Of a DNA stretch of 64,000 nt, positions 26,979 to 34,536 are shown piece by piece; the first letter of the stretch is position 1; every line of letters starts with the position of its first letter. The notes beneath the pieces were generated by a model that did not search any database, had not been told where the DNA came from, and was given only the letters and a program-made list of their open reading frames with translations. The position numbers and the translations under genes were made by a program. The DNA comes from Actinokineospora baliensis (GTDB taxonomy: Bacteria > Actinomycetota > Actinomycetes > Mycobacteriales > Pseudonocardiaceae), in the NCBI RefSeq assembly GCF_016907695.1, contig NZ_JAFBCK010000001.1:3630501-3694500 (forward strand). Direction: 5' to 3'.

Positions 26979-28003
26979 CCACGCTCGAGAACACCACCCG
27001 CAAGCACGCCCTGCTCGACCCGGGCATGGACCTGACCCTGCGGCCCATGCGGTACCCGCAGTTCTACGACCGCTTCCGCGACGCCATCAAGAACACCTGG
27101 ACCGTCGAAGAGGTCGACCTGCACTCGGACCTGGCGGACCTGGCCAAGCTCTCGGCCGCCGAACGGCACCTGGTCAACCGCCTGGTCGCGTTCTTCGCCA
27201 CCGGGGACACCATCGTCGCCAACAACCTCGTGCTCAACCTCTACCAGCACGTCAACGCCCCGGAAGCCCGCCTCTACCTCTCGCGGCAGCTGTTCGAGGA
27301 GGCGGTGCACGTCCAGTTCTACCTGACGCTGCTCGACACCTACCTCCCCGACGACAACGACCGCGCCGAGGCGTTCGCCGCCGTGGAGACGATCCCGTCG
27401 ATCCGCGCCAAGGCCGAGTTCTGCTACAAGTGGATCGACTCGATCTCCGCTCTGTCGCGTTTGGACACCCGGGAGGACAGGCGGGGTTTCCTGCTCAACC
27501 TCATCTGCTTCGCCGCCTGCATCGAGGGCCTGTTCTTCTACGGCGCCTTCGCCTACGTGTACTTCCTGCGCTCCCGAGGCCTGCTCAACGGCCTGGCGTC
27601 GGGCACCAACTGGGTCTTCCGCGACGAGTCCATGCACATGGCCTTCGCCTTCGACGTGGTCGACACCGTCCGCCGCCAGGAACCCGACCTGTTCGACGAC
27701 GACCTCAACGCCCAGGTCCGCCAGATGCTGCGCGAGGCGGTCGACGCGGAGACCCAGTTCGCCGAAGACCTGCTCGACCAGGGCGTGGCGGGCCTGTCGG
27801 TACCGGACATGCGCGCCTACCTGGAACACGTCGCCGACCGCCGCCTGGCCGCCCTCGGCCTGGAACCGGTCTACGGCAGCAAGAACCCGTTCGGCTTCAT
27901 GGAATTGCAGGACGTCCAAGAACTCTCGAACTTCTTCGAACGCCGCGTCTCCGCCTACCAGGTGGCCGTCCCCGGCACGGTCACCTTCGACGAGGACTTC
28001 TGA
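26975..28003 (+). CDS. nrdB: Class Ia ribonucleotide reductase, beta subunit
   Basis: 342 residues; GTG overlaps the nrdA stop by four bases. Metal ligands expected for a diiron/tyrosyl-radical R2 are visible: Asp in ATGDTIV; Glu, His and the radical Tyr in FEEAVHVQFY; Glu in ACIEGLFFYG; Glu and His in RDESMHMAFAF. The radical tyrosine appears retained, unlike in R2c proteins. It makes the radical that NrdA uses. Streptomyces operons usually carry a third gene, nrdS; here none follows, and a long hairpin terminator comes 7 bp after the stop. Confidence 0.96.
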   Translation: MTTLENTTRKHALLDPGMDLTLRPMRYPQFYDRFRDAIKNTWTVEEVDLHSDLADLAKLSAAERHLVNRLVAFFATGDTIVANNLVLNLYQHVNAPEARLYLSRQLFEEAVHVQFYLTLLDTYLPDDNDRAEAFAAVETIPSIRAKAEFCYKWIDSISALSRLDTREDRRGFLLNLICFAACIEGLFFYGAFAYVYFLRSRGLLNGLASGTNWVFRDESMHMAFAFDVVDTVRRQEPDLFDDDLNAQVRQMLREAVDAETQFAEDLLDQGVAGLSVPDMRAYLEHVADRRLAALGLEPVYGSKNPFGFMELQDVQELSNFFERRVSAYQVAVPGTVTFDEDF

Positions 28004-28009
28004 CCCGAC

Positions 28010-28043
28010 CGACCCGCGACACCCGCCCGGGTGCCGCGGGTCG
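28010..28043. terminator. Long hairpin between nrdB and the MFS gene
   Basis: Sixteen-base arms (CGACCCGCG A CACCCG and its complement) pair with a single A:C mismatch and a 2-base loop. It lies 6 bp past nrdB and 44 bp past the convergent MFS gene. It probably ends both transcripts; there is no T tract. Confidence 0.7.
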
Positions 28044-28087
28044 GCCGTTCACCGAGCAGGTCACCCGGGAGCGAGACGAGTGCGCGC

Positions 28088-29326
28088 TTAGTTCTCGTCG
28101 GCCCCGGGCCCGTGCCGGGCGGCGCGCACCAGTGGCCGGGTCAGTCCCACCACCGCCGCGCCCGCCAGCGCGAACACCCCGCCCAGTGTGAGCCAGCCGA
28201 GGGTGCCCGCGGTGACGCACAGGGCCATGGCGCTGGGTCCGACGATGTCCTGGCCGACCACGCCGAGGTTGAACACGCCGAGGTAGACGCTGCGGCGCGC
28301 GGGCGGGGCGAGGTCGTAGGAGATCTCCCACGCGCCCGCCGAGTGCAGGAGCTCGCCGAGGGTGTGTGTGGCCACGGCGAGCACGAGGGCCGTGATCGCC
28401 AGCCACAGCGCGGGGGTGGCGCTGACGGCCAGGCAGGCGCAGGTGGCGGCGAGCGCGAGGCCAGAGCCGAGGCAGCAGTTGGCCGCGTGCCGCAAGCTGC
28501 GCACCCGGCTGGCCACGACCGGCTGGAACAGCACGGCCAGCACCATGTTGCCGGAGATCAGCAGCGGTACGTACGCCCCGTCCACCGCCGTGTGCGTGGT
28601 GACCCACAGCGGGAGACCGACCGAGAGCACCGTCAGGTACATCGCCAGCACCCCGTTGACGGCGGCGAGCAGCAGGTAGCGCCGGTCCCGCAACACCGCC
28701 GTCCTGGATACCCGCCCGCGCTCCGGTTGTCCGCTGTGGACGATCGGTACCAGCCACACCAGCACCGCCGCCACCGCGAAGGAAGCGCTGTTGCCCAGCG
28801 GGACCACCTGGTCCCAGCCGAGCGCGAGCGCTCCCGTCGCGGTCAGCGCGCCGACGGTGAACCCGACGTTGCGGACCGCCCGCACCACACCCATCACCAC
28901 GACCCGGTCGCCCGCCGGGGCGACCGAACCGATCGCGCTCTGCAGCACCGGCGAGGCCACCCGGTCGGCGATCCCCGTGAGCACCGCGACTGCCAGGTAG
29001 CCGCCGAAGCCCGTGACGAACGGGTACGCGCAGAACCACAACGCGCGCCACGCGTGCAACACCCCCAGCAGCCGGACCGGGGGGTACCGGTCGCCGAGAG
29101 CGCTGATCGGGACCGAGCACACCAGTCCGCAGACCGCCGCGACGCTGAGCCCGAGCAGGACCTCGCCCGAGCTGAGCCCGGTGCGGGTGAGCAGGTACAC
29201 CACGAACGCCGACCGGAACAGGCCCGTCCCGACCGCGTCCACCAGCGCGGCCCGCACGAGCCGACCGGTCGCGCCGCGGTCGGTCAGCGCCCGTCGGACG
29301 CCGGGGCGGGTGGTGGTCGAGGTCAT
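28088..29326 (-). CDS. MFS transporter
   Basis: 412 residues, almost wholly hydrophobic segments in the 12-helix pattern of drug/metabolite exporters. The loop between helices 2 and 3 reads ALGDRYPPVRLLG, a variant of the MFS GxxxDRxGRR motif. ATG at 29326 is set by AGGAG five bases upstream. It is the last gene of a five-gene minus-strand operon, 50 bp behind the PEP-enzyme gene. Its position at the end of a set of biosynthesis-type enzymes suggests that it exports the product, as BacE does in bacilysin clusters. Import cannot be excluded. Confidence 0.9.
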   Translation of the reverse strand: MTSTTTRPGVRRALTDRGATGRLVRAALVDAVGTGLFRSAFVVYLLTRTGLSSGEVLLGLSVAAVCGLVCSVPISALGDRYPPVRLLGVLHAWRALWFCAYPFVTGFGGYLAVAVLTGIADRVASPVLQSAIGSVAPAGDRVVVMGVVRAVRNVGFTVGALTATGALALGWDQVVPLGNSASFAVAAVLVWLVPIVHSGQPERGRVSRTAVLRDRRYLLLAAVNGVLAMYLTVLSVGLPLWVTTHTAVDGAYVPLLISGNMVLAVLFQPVVASRVRSLRHAANCCLGSGLALAATCACLAVSATPALWLAITALVLAVATHTLGELLHSAGAWEISYDLAPPARRSVYLGVFNLGVVGQDIVGPSAMALCVTAGTLGWLTLGGVFALAGAAVVGLTRPLVRAARHGPGADEN

Positions 29327-29376
29327 GGTCGCTCCTAGTCGGGGGCGGTTCACCCGCCCCGGTCGGCGTTGTGGTC

Positions 29377-30570
29377 CTAGATCGCCGCGGCGCGCGACAT
29401 CGCGGCCAGTTCGAGCACCGAGGTGGACGCGATCAGCTCACCGCAGCCGGTTTCCACCAGGCCCCGAGCGGTCTCGGGGTCCTTGCGCACCTCGCCGCAG
29501 ACGAACACCGGCGTCCCGTGCTCGGCGGCCACGCGCCGGATCTGCGCGACCACCGAGCGGTTGACCGCGCTGAACGGGTCGACCGCGAGCTCGGGGTGGT
29601 TGCGGTCCACCCCGTTGATCAACGCGAACAGGTCGGAGGTGCCGATGCCGATGAACGCGGGCCTGCGCTCGGCGAGCAGGTCCGAGAGCGCGTAGACCAT
29701 CGCGGGCACCTCCAGCGTGATGCCCAGCCCGATCCGGTCGAGCACGCCTACGTCGGCGAACATCGCCGACACCACGTCGAACTCCGCCACCGTGGACACG
29801 AACGGCACGCTGACCTGGAACTCGGTGTCGGGGAACCGGGTCACCACGTGCTCGATCGCGCGGACCTCGACCGCCCACCGCCCCGGCGCGCGCGGCCCGC
29901 GCACCCCCAGTTCGGGGTTGTCCTCGACCGGCACCTCGACCCCGAGCTCGCGCAGCTCGGCCGAGGTCGGGTCGGAGAGCACGACCCGGATCCGCCGCCA
30001 GCCGTGCTCGGCCAGCGCCACCAGGGTCGCGCTCAGGTGCGCCTCGACCGCCGCCGGGTCGCCGTAGGCCGTCCTGTCCCCGGCCAGCAGCTCGAACAGG
30101 CAGAACTTGAGCCGGAAGTAGCCGATGTCGGTGACGTTCCACGACCGGTACAGCTCGACGTTGGCCCGGGTCATCGTGGAGCAGATGGCGGTCACCGGCA
30201 CCGACAGGGCGCCGAGGTCGACGATGCCCTCGGCGTCGACCTGCAGCCGGTCGCCGTCGGCGATGCGCGCCAGCGGCTCGTGGCAGGTGACCAGCGCGAC
30301 CCGGCCCTCCTGCAGCATCTTGCGCGCGTGGTCGGCGATCCGGCTGGATCCGACGACCACCCCGCGCACCCGGGGATCGCGCAGCGCCGCCCCGGTGATG
30401 TGGAAGGTGAGCTCGGGTGCCACCAGGACGATGGGGCCGTCGTGGTCGGCGGGAGCGGCACCGTGGAACGCCGTCGCGGCGAACGGCAGGTCGGGTCGGA
30501 CGACGGTTTTGGCGGCGATCGTGGCCGACCCGCTGATCGGGTCGGTGCGCTCTGGCGTGGCCAGCGTCAT
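29377..30570 (-). CDS. PEP-utilising enzyme, truncated PTS enzyme I-like
   Basis: 397 residues. The C-terminal two thirds is a PEP-binding TIM barrel like PTS enzyme I: DIGYFRLKF matches the segment with the PEP-binding Arg, EDNPELGVRGPR matches the ENPxLGxRxxR segment, GLGITLEVPAMVY and IGIGTSDL follow, and the catalytic Cys is in VFVCGEVRKDP (Cys358). Residues about 45-130 resemble the swivelling phosphohistidine domain, but the usual GGxTSHAA motif is altered; the nearest histidine is in IADHARKM. The HPr-binding helical domain of enzyme I is absent. It therefore probably transfers phosphate to or from a small molecule. Not a known named family to me. Confidence 0.7.
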   Translation of the reverse strand: MTLATPERTDPISGSATIAAKTVVRPDLPFAATAFHGAAPADHDGPIVLVAPELTFHITGAALRDPRVRGVVVGSSRIADHARKMLQEGRVALVTCHEPLARIADGDRLQVDAEGIVDLGALSVPVTAICSTMTRANVELYRSWNVTDIGYFRLKFCLFELLAGDRTAYGDPAAVEAHLSATLVALAEHGWRRIRVVLSDPTSAELRELGVEVPVEDNPELGVRGPRAPGRWAVEVRAIEHVVTRFPDTEFQVSVPFVSTVAEFDVVSAMFADVGVLDRIGLGITLEVPAMVYALSDLLAERRPAFIGIGTSDLFALINGVDRNHPELAVDPFSAVNRSVVAQIRRVAAEHGTPVFVCGEVRKDPETARGLVETGCGELIASTSVLELAAMSRAAAI

Positions 30571-30592
30571 GTCAGCATCCCCTCGTCGGTGC

Positions 30593-31705
30593 TCACAGCA
30601 GCGTCACCGGGCCCCGGCCGAGCAGCCGGGCGCCCGCGTCGAGCACCGCGCCGCAGTAGCCGGTGGTGTTGTGCACGAAGGACTGGGTGATCACCTCGAC
30701 GATCCCCGACCCGGGGAACGGGTCGCGGGCGACCAGCAGGTGCTCCGGTGTGGTGATGACGGTCGCGGCGGCCGGGCTGAGCGAGAACGCGCGCGACCCG
30801 ATGGCGACATCGGTGGTGCCGATGACCCCGGGCAGCGCCGCCGCGGCGGCGAGCATGCCCGCCCGCACCGTCTCGTGGTCCAGCGGTGCGCGCACGAAGA
30901 ACCGGCACACCTGGTAGCCCGGCGGCTGGGTGAGCACCCGCAGCGACACGGTGTTCACCGACGACACCGGGGCCAGGCGCGCCATGGACGCGCTCAGCTG
31001 CGAGTGCCCCGGCCGCAGGTTGTCCCTGGCGTCCTCGGCGCGCGCACCGACCCCGGCGGTCCCGAACCGGCTGGAGGCGGTGTCGGGGTGCACGATCTCC
31101 ACCTCGACGCGCACCAGCCCGAGGTCGTCAACCCCGGCGAGCACCGCGGCCTCGATCAGCCCGCGCAGCGGGACCGCCCAGCCGACGCACTGGCAACTGC
31201 CCAGCGCGTACACGCCCCCCTCGGGGTCGAACGGCCGCGGTACCCGCCCGATGCGCGAGAGGTCGGCCCCGGCGAGCGGCGCGTAGAACCCCGGCAGTTC
31301 CGCGTTCTCGGCGACCCCCACGACGTGCTTGGCGACCTTGCGGAACCGCCCCATCAGCGCGGCGTCGCGCACGTGCGCGCGGGTGGTCGCCACGATGGCC
31401 AGGCCGAACTGGCCCAGCTCCAGCACTTCCGGGTCTTCCGCGTCGAGGAAGTGCACCCGCACCAGCCTGCCGTCGACCAGCAGCGCCTGTTCGCCCTCGA
31501 CCGGTTCCACCCGGCCGAGCATCGCGGGATCGGCCAGCAGCATCCGCGCGACCAGTTGGCCGAGCGCGGTGACCCCGGGGCCAGGGCGGACGGCGTGGGT
31601 GACCACGTCGCCGATCAGGAAGCCGTCGCGGTCGGGGTCGTTGCGGGCGATGAGGTTGCTGCCGATGTCGGCGCCGAACCCGAGCAGCAGCGCGCGTTCA
31701 GCCAC
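30593..31705 (-). CDS. GAPDH-superfamily dehydrogenase
   Basis: 370 residues with the overall form of glyceraldehyde-3-phosphate dehydrogenases. An N-terminal Rossmann start (LLLGFGADIGSNLI) is followed by a segment FGLAIVATTRAHVRDAALM at the place of the classic EATG region. A catalytic-cysteine motif ALGSCQCVGWAVPL (Cys171/Cys173) sits where SNASCTTN normally is. Then come RDNLRPGHSQ and PVSSVNTVSLRVLTQP, matching the phosphate-site and C-terminal sheet blocks. The motifs are far from housekeeping Gap, so a different acyl-phosphate or aldehyde substrate is likely. The GTG start overlaps the ATP-grasp stop by 8 bp, showing translational coupling. An ArgC/LysY-like role on an activated acid is possible. 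Confidence 0.6.
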   Translation of the reverse strand: MAERALLLGFGADIGSNLIARNDPDRDGFLIGDVVTHAVRPGPGVTALGQLVARMLLADPAMLGRVEPVEGEQALLVDGRLVRVHFLDAEDPEVLELGQFGLAIVATTRAHVRDAALMGRFRKVAKHVVGVAENAELPGFYAPLAGADLSRIGRVPRPFDPEGGVYALGSCQCVGWAVPLRGLIEAAVLAGVDDLGLVRVEVEIVHPDTASSRFGTAGVGARAEDARDNLRPGHSQLSASMARLAPVSSVNTVSLRVLTQPPGYQVCRFFVRAPLDHETVRAGMLAAAAALPGVIGTTDVAIGSRAFSLSPAAATVITTPEHLLVARDPFPGSGIVEVITQSFVHNTTGYCGAVLDAGARLLGRGPVTLL

Positions 31706-32993
31706 GGTTCTCGCCCCCGGCGAAGGCCAGACCCAGGTCCGCGCCCGCGTCGAGCAGCGTGCGCACCTGCCCGGCCGCCGTGCGGGTGGTCGTGGCGCGG
31801 GCGGTCCAGTCGACCGCGTGCGCCATCCTGGCACGCAGGGTCGGCTCGTCGTCGGCCCGCAGGATGAGCCAGCCGCCGTGGTCGCGGTTGGCTTGGCGCA
31901 GGTCGGGCATCGTGGCACCGGGCAGGGTCGCGGTGTGCGCCGCCACGGCACCGGGCAGGGCCAACAGCTCCTCCACCCCGGGCGCGGACTCGACGTACCC
32001 CGGGACCACGGGTAGCGCGGTCTTGCCGAAGATCCCCGGCTGCGGGGCCGGTAGCGGCGCGGCCGGGGCCCCGAGCACCGCGTCCACCGCCAACCCGACG
32101 AGGTCGACGCCGAACTTGTGGGCCACCAGCTCGATCGCGGCCCCGCCGCCCGGCCGAGCCGCGCACTCGCCGAAGGACACGGTTCCCTTGCTGTGGAACA
32201 GTTCCATGTGGAACGCACCGTCGCGCAAGCCGAGGGCAGCCAGCGCGGGACCGGCGGTGGCCAGGGCCAGGGCGTACCGGTCGGCGTGCGCGTCGGGGTC
32301 GAACACGTACTTCTGCGGCAGGCCGCCGCCGGTCACCGCCAGGGGAGGGGCCACGTACCGGCCGACCGAGGCGAACCGGAGCACGCCGTCGCCGACGACG
32401 CCGTCGACGAACCACTCCTCGTCGAAGGCGACCAGGTCCTCCAGGACGAACTGGCCGGTGACCCCGTCGGCGAGCAGCGCGGCGGCGGTCTCGCGCACGG
32501 CAGGGGTGTCGGTGACCAGCCGGGTCGCCTGGCAGGCGACCCCACTGGTCGGTTTCAGGACACCACCGGTGAAGCCGGGCAGGTCCAGGTGCGCGAACTC
32601 GGCCAGCCCGGCCACGGCGCGCACGGTCGCGGTCGGTATCCCGGCGGCGCGGACCCGCTGCTTCTGGACGACCTTGTCCCGGCACGCGACGGCTGTGTCC
32701 ACCGGCAGAGCGGCGACCCCGAGCGCGGCACCGAGCAGCGCGGCCGCGACGACGCCGGTTTCCTTGGCCGAGAGCACGCAGCCGATGTCCGACAGCGGCA
32801 CGCCCGCGCGGGCGAGCGCGCCGAGGAGCTCATCGGCGTTGGCGTGGTCGGCCACCTCGACGAGGGTTTCGCCCGGTAAGGCGGGATCGGTGCCGGTGGC
32901 ACAGGTGATGGGGCGCAGGCCGCGGTGTGCGGCGGCCGCGCGCAGGTGGGGGTGCGGGCCGAGCAGCAGTGCTCGGCCCAAGTGGACAGACAT
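31698..32993 (-). CDS. ATP-grasp ligase (amino-acid ligase type)
   Basis: 431 residues resembling BacD/carnosine-synthase-type ATP-grasp ligases. A preATP-grasp Rossmann part (about 1-110) is followed by the ATP-binding lysine segments (VVQKQRVRAAGIPT; GGVLKPTSGVACQATRLV), then the hydrophobic QFVLEDLVAFDEEWFVDGVV, and the metal-ligand block AFHMELFHSKGTVSFGECAARPGGG. Such enzymes activate a carboxylate as acyl phosphate and join it to an amine or thiol. ATG at 32993 has AAGGGA seven bases upstream. It lies between the aminotransferase (26 bp gap) and the GAPDH-like gene (8 bp overlap). An acyl phosphate is exactly what a GAPDH-fold enzyme could reduce; amide bond formation is the alternative. 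Confidence 0.8.
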   Translation of the reverse strand: MSVHLGRALLLGPHPHLRAAAAHRGLRPITCATGTDPALPGETLVEVADHANADELLGALARAGVPLSDIGCVLSAKETGVVAAALLGAALGVAALPVDTAVACRDKVVQKQRVRAAGIPTATVRAVAGLAEFAHLDLPGFTGGVLKPTSGVACQATRLVTDTPAVRETAAALLADGVTGQFVLEDLVAFDEEWFVDGVVGDGVLRFASVGRYVAPPLAVTGGGLPQKYVFDPDAHADRYALALATAGPALAALGLRDGAFHMELFHSKGTVSFGECAARPGGGAAIELVAHKFGVDLVGLAVDAVLGAPAAPLPAPQPGIFGKTALPVVPGYVESAPGVEELLALPGAVAAHTATLPGATMPDLRQANRDHGGWLILRADDEPTLRARMAHAVDWTARATTTRTAAGQVRTLLDAGADLGLAFAGGENRG

Positions 32994-33019
32994 GCTGGAG
33001 TCCCTTGTGTGGTGGGGTT

Positions 33020-34285
33020 TCAGGCCGCTTCGCGCAGGGCGTGGCGCAGGATGCCGAAACCGAGGTCCAGGTCGGTCGTGGTCGCCACCAGCGGGACCAG
33101 GACGCGGATGACGTTGCCGTGCGCACCGCAGCTCTTGACCAGCAGGCCCGCCCCGCGCGCCGCCTCGACCACCGCGGCGGTCGCCTTCGGCGCGGGTTCG
33201 CGGGTGTCGCGGTCGGTCACCAGCTCGATGGCCTGCATCGCGCCGAGGCCGCGCACCTCGCCGATCAGCGGGATCTCGGCGGCGAGCTCGTCGAGCCGCG
33301 ATCGCAGGTCCGCGCCGAGGTCGGCGGCCGCGCGCTGGAACGCCGGGTCGAGCACCTGGTCGAGGGTGACCCTGGCCGCCGCGCAGGACAGCGGGTTGCC
33401 CCCCATCGTCCCGCTGGCGATGCCGCCCGGCGGTACCGCGTCCACCAGTTCCGCCCGACCGGTGACCCCGGCCAGCGGCAACCCGCCGCCGAGGGACTTG
33501 CCCCAGGCGATGAGGTCGGGGACGGCGCCGGGGACGTGGGCGCAGGCCGCGGGCGGGCCGGTGCGGCACATCCCGGACTGGATCTCGTCGAACACCAGCG
33601 CGATGCCGTGCTCGGTGCAGATCTCCCGCAGCCCCAACAAGAACTCCGGCGGCGCGGGGAGGAACCCGCCCTCGCCCTGCACCGGCTCGAACACGACCGC
33701 GGCGACGTCGGCCGGGTCCACCTCCCGCGCCAGCAGCGAGCGCACCGAGGCCAGGGCGTCCTCGGCGCTCACCCCGCGGTAGGGGTAGGGGGCCATGGCC
33801 CGGTGGGTGTCCGGCACGGGGAAGGCGCCAGGCCGGTCGGTCAGCGCGGCGGTGAGCAGGGTTCTGCCGTGGAATGCGCGGTCGAACGCGATGACCGCGC
33901 TTCGCCCGGTCGCCACCCGCGCGATTCGCACGGCGTTCTCCACGGCTTCCGCACCTGATCCCACCAGCAGCGCTTTGTACGGCCCCTCGCCAGGGTGGCA
34001 GGCCACCAGCCGCTTGCACACCTGCGAATAGCCGTCGTATTGTGCGGCCGAATAGCCTACGTGCAGGTGTGCTTCGAGTTGTTCCCGTATGGCTACGACG
34101 ACGGCGGGCGGGGTGTGCCCGCCGTTGAGCGCGCCGACGCCGCCCGCGAAGTCGATGTACTCGTTGCCGTCGACATCGCGGATGCGCGCACCCTCAGCAC
34201 TGGCCACGACCAGCGGGGATGTCAGCACAGCCGCGGCGACGTACCTTCTGCGCTCAGCGTCCAAATCGGCTGAAAAAGGGTGCAC
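33020..34285 (-). CDS. Class III PLP aminotransferase (GabT-like)
   Basis: 421 residues of the 4-aminobutyrate/ornithine-type aminotransferase family. Landmarks are VDGNEYIDFAGGVGALNGGH, GSGAEAVENAVRIAR, AFHGRTLLTAALT, the cofactor-binding FEPVQGEGGF and FDEIQSGMCRTG, and the Schiff-base Lys in AWGKSLGGGLPLAGV. It transfers omega- or alpha-amino groups between an amine and a keto acid or aldehyde. The start is uncertain. GTG at 34285 gives a normal N-terminus; TTG at 34312 has a G-rich stretch upstream, and no in-frame ATG exists nearby. First gene of the ATP-grasp/GAPDH-like/PEP-enzyme/MFS operon. It could aminate the aldehyde formed by the dehydrogenase. Confidence 0.88.
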   Translation of the reverse strand: MHPFSADLDAERRRYVAAAVLTSPLVVASAEGARIRDVDGNEYIDFAGGVGALNGGHTPPAVVVAIREQLEAHLHVGYSAAQYDGYSQVCKRLVACHPGEGPYKALLVGSGAEAVENAVRIARVATGRSAVIAFDRAFHGRTLLTAALTDRPGAFPVPDTHRAMAPYPYRGVSAEDALASVRSLLAREVDPADVAAVVFEPVQGEGGFLPAPPEFLLGLREICTEHGIALVFDEIQSGMCRTGPPAACAHVPGAVPDLIAWGKSLGGGLPLAGVTGRAELVDAVPPGGIASGTMGGNPLSCAAARVTLDQVLDPAFQRAAADLGADLRSRLDELAAEIPLIGEVRGLGAMQAIELVTDRDTREPAPKATAAVVEAARGAGLLVKSCGAHGNVIRVLVPLVATTTDLDLGFGILRHALREAA

Positions 34286-34536
34286 ACGGGCACCATTGTG
34301 AAATGTGAACAAAGCAAACCCCCAAGGTTCCTCTGTGTCTCGTGGGCAAGCATAGGTGGCGGCGCGACCAAGATCACCAACGTTCTTGGATGCTGAGATA
34401 TAGCCAACAGACGCCGTCGCGCACCCGACCGGTCTATTGCTCGAAAGCGCGCGGCTGCGATACCCGCGCACTGCGGTGCGAATGGTCCTTACCAATTGCG
34501 CTGCGGGTCTGAATTGTCTGTCCACAAAGGAAGTGG

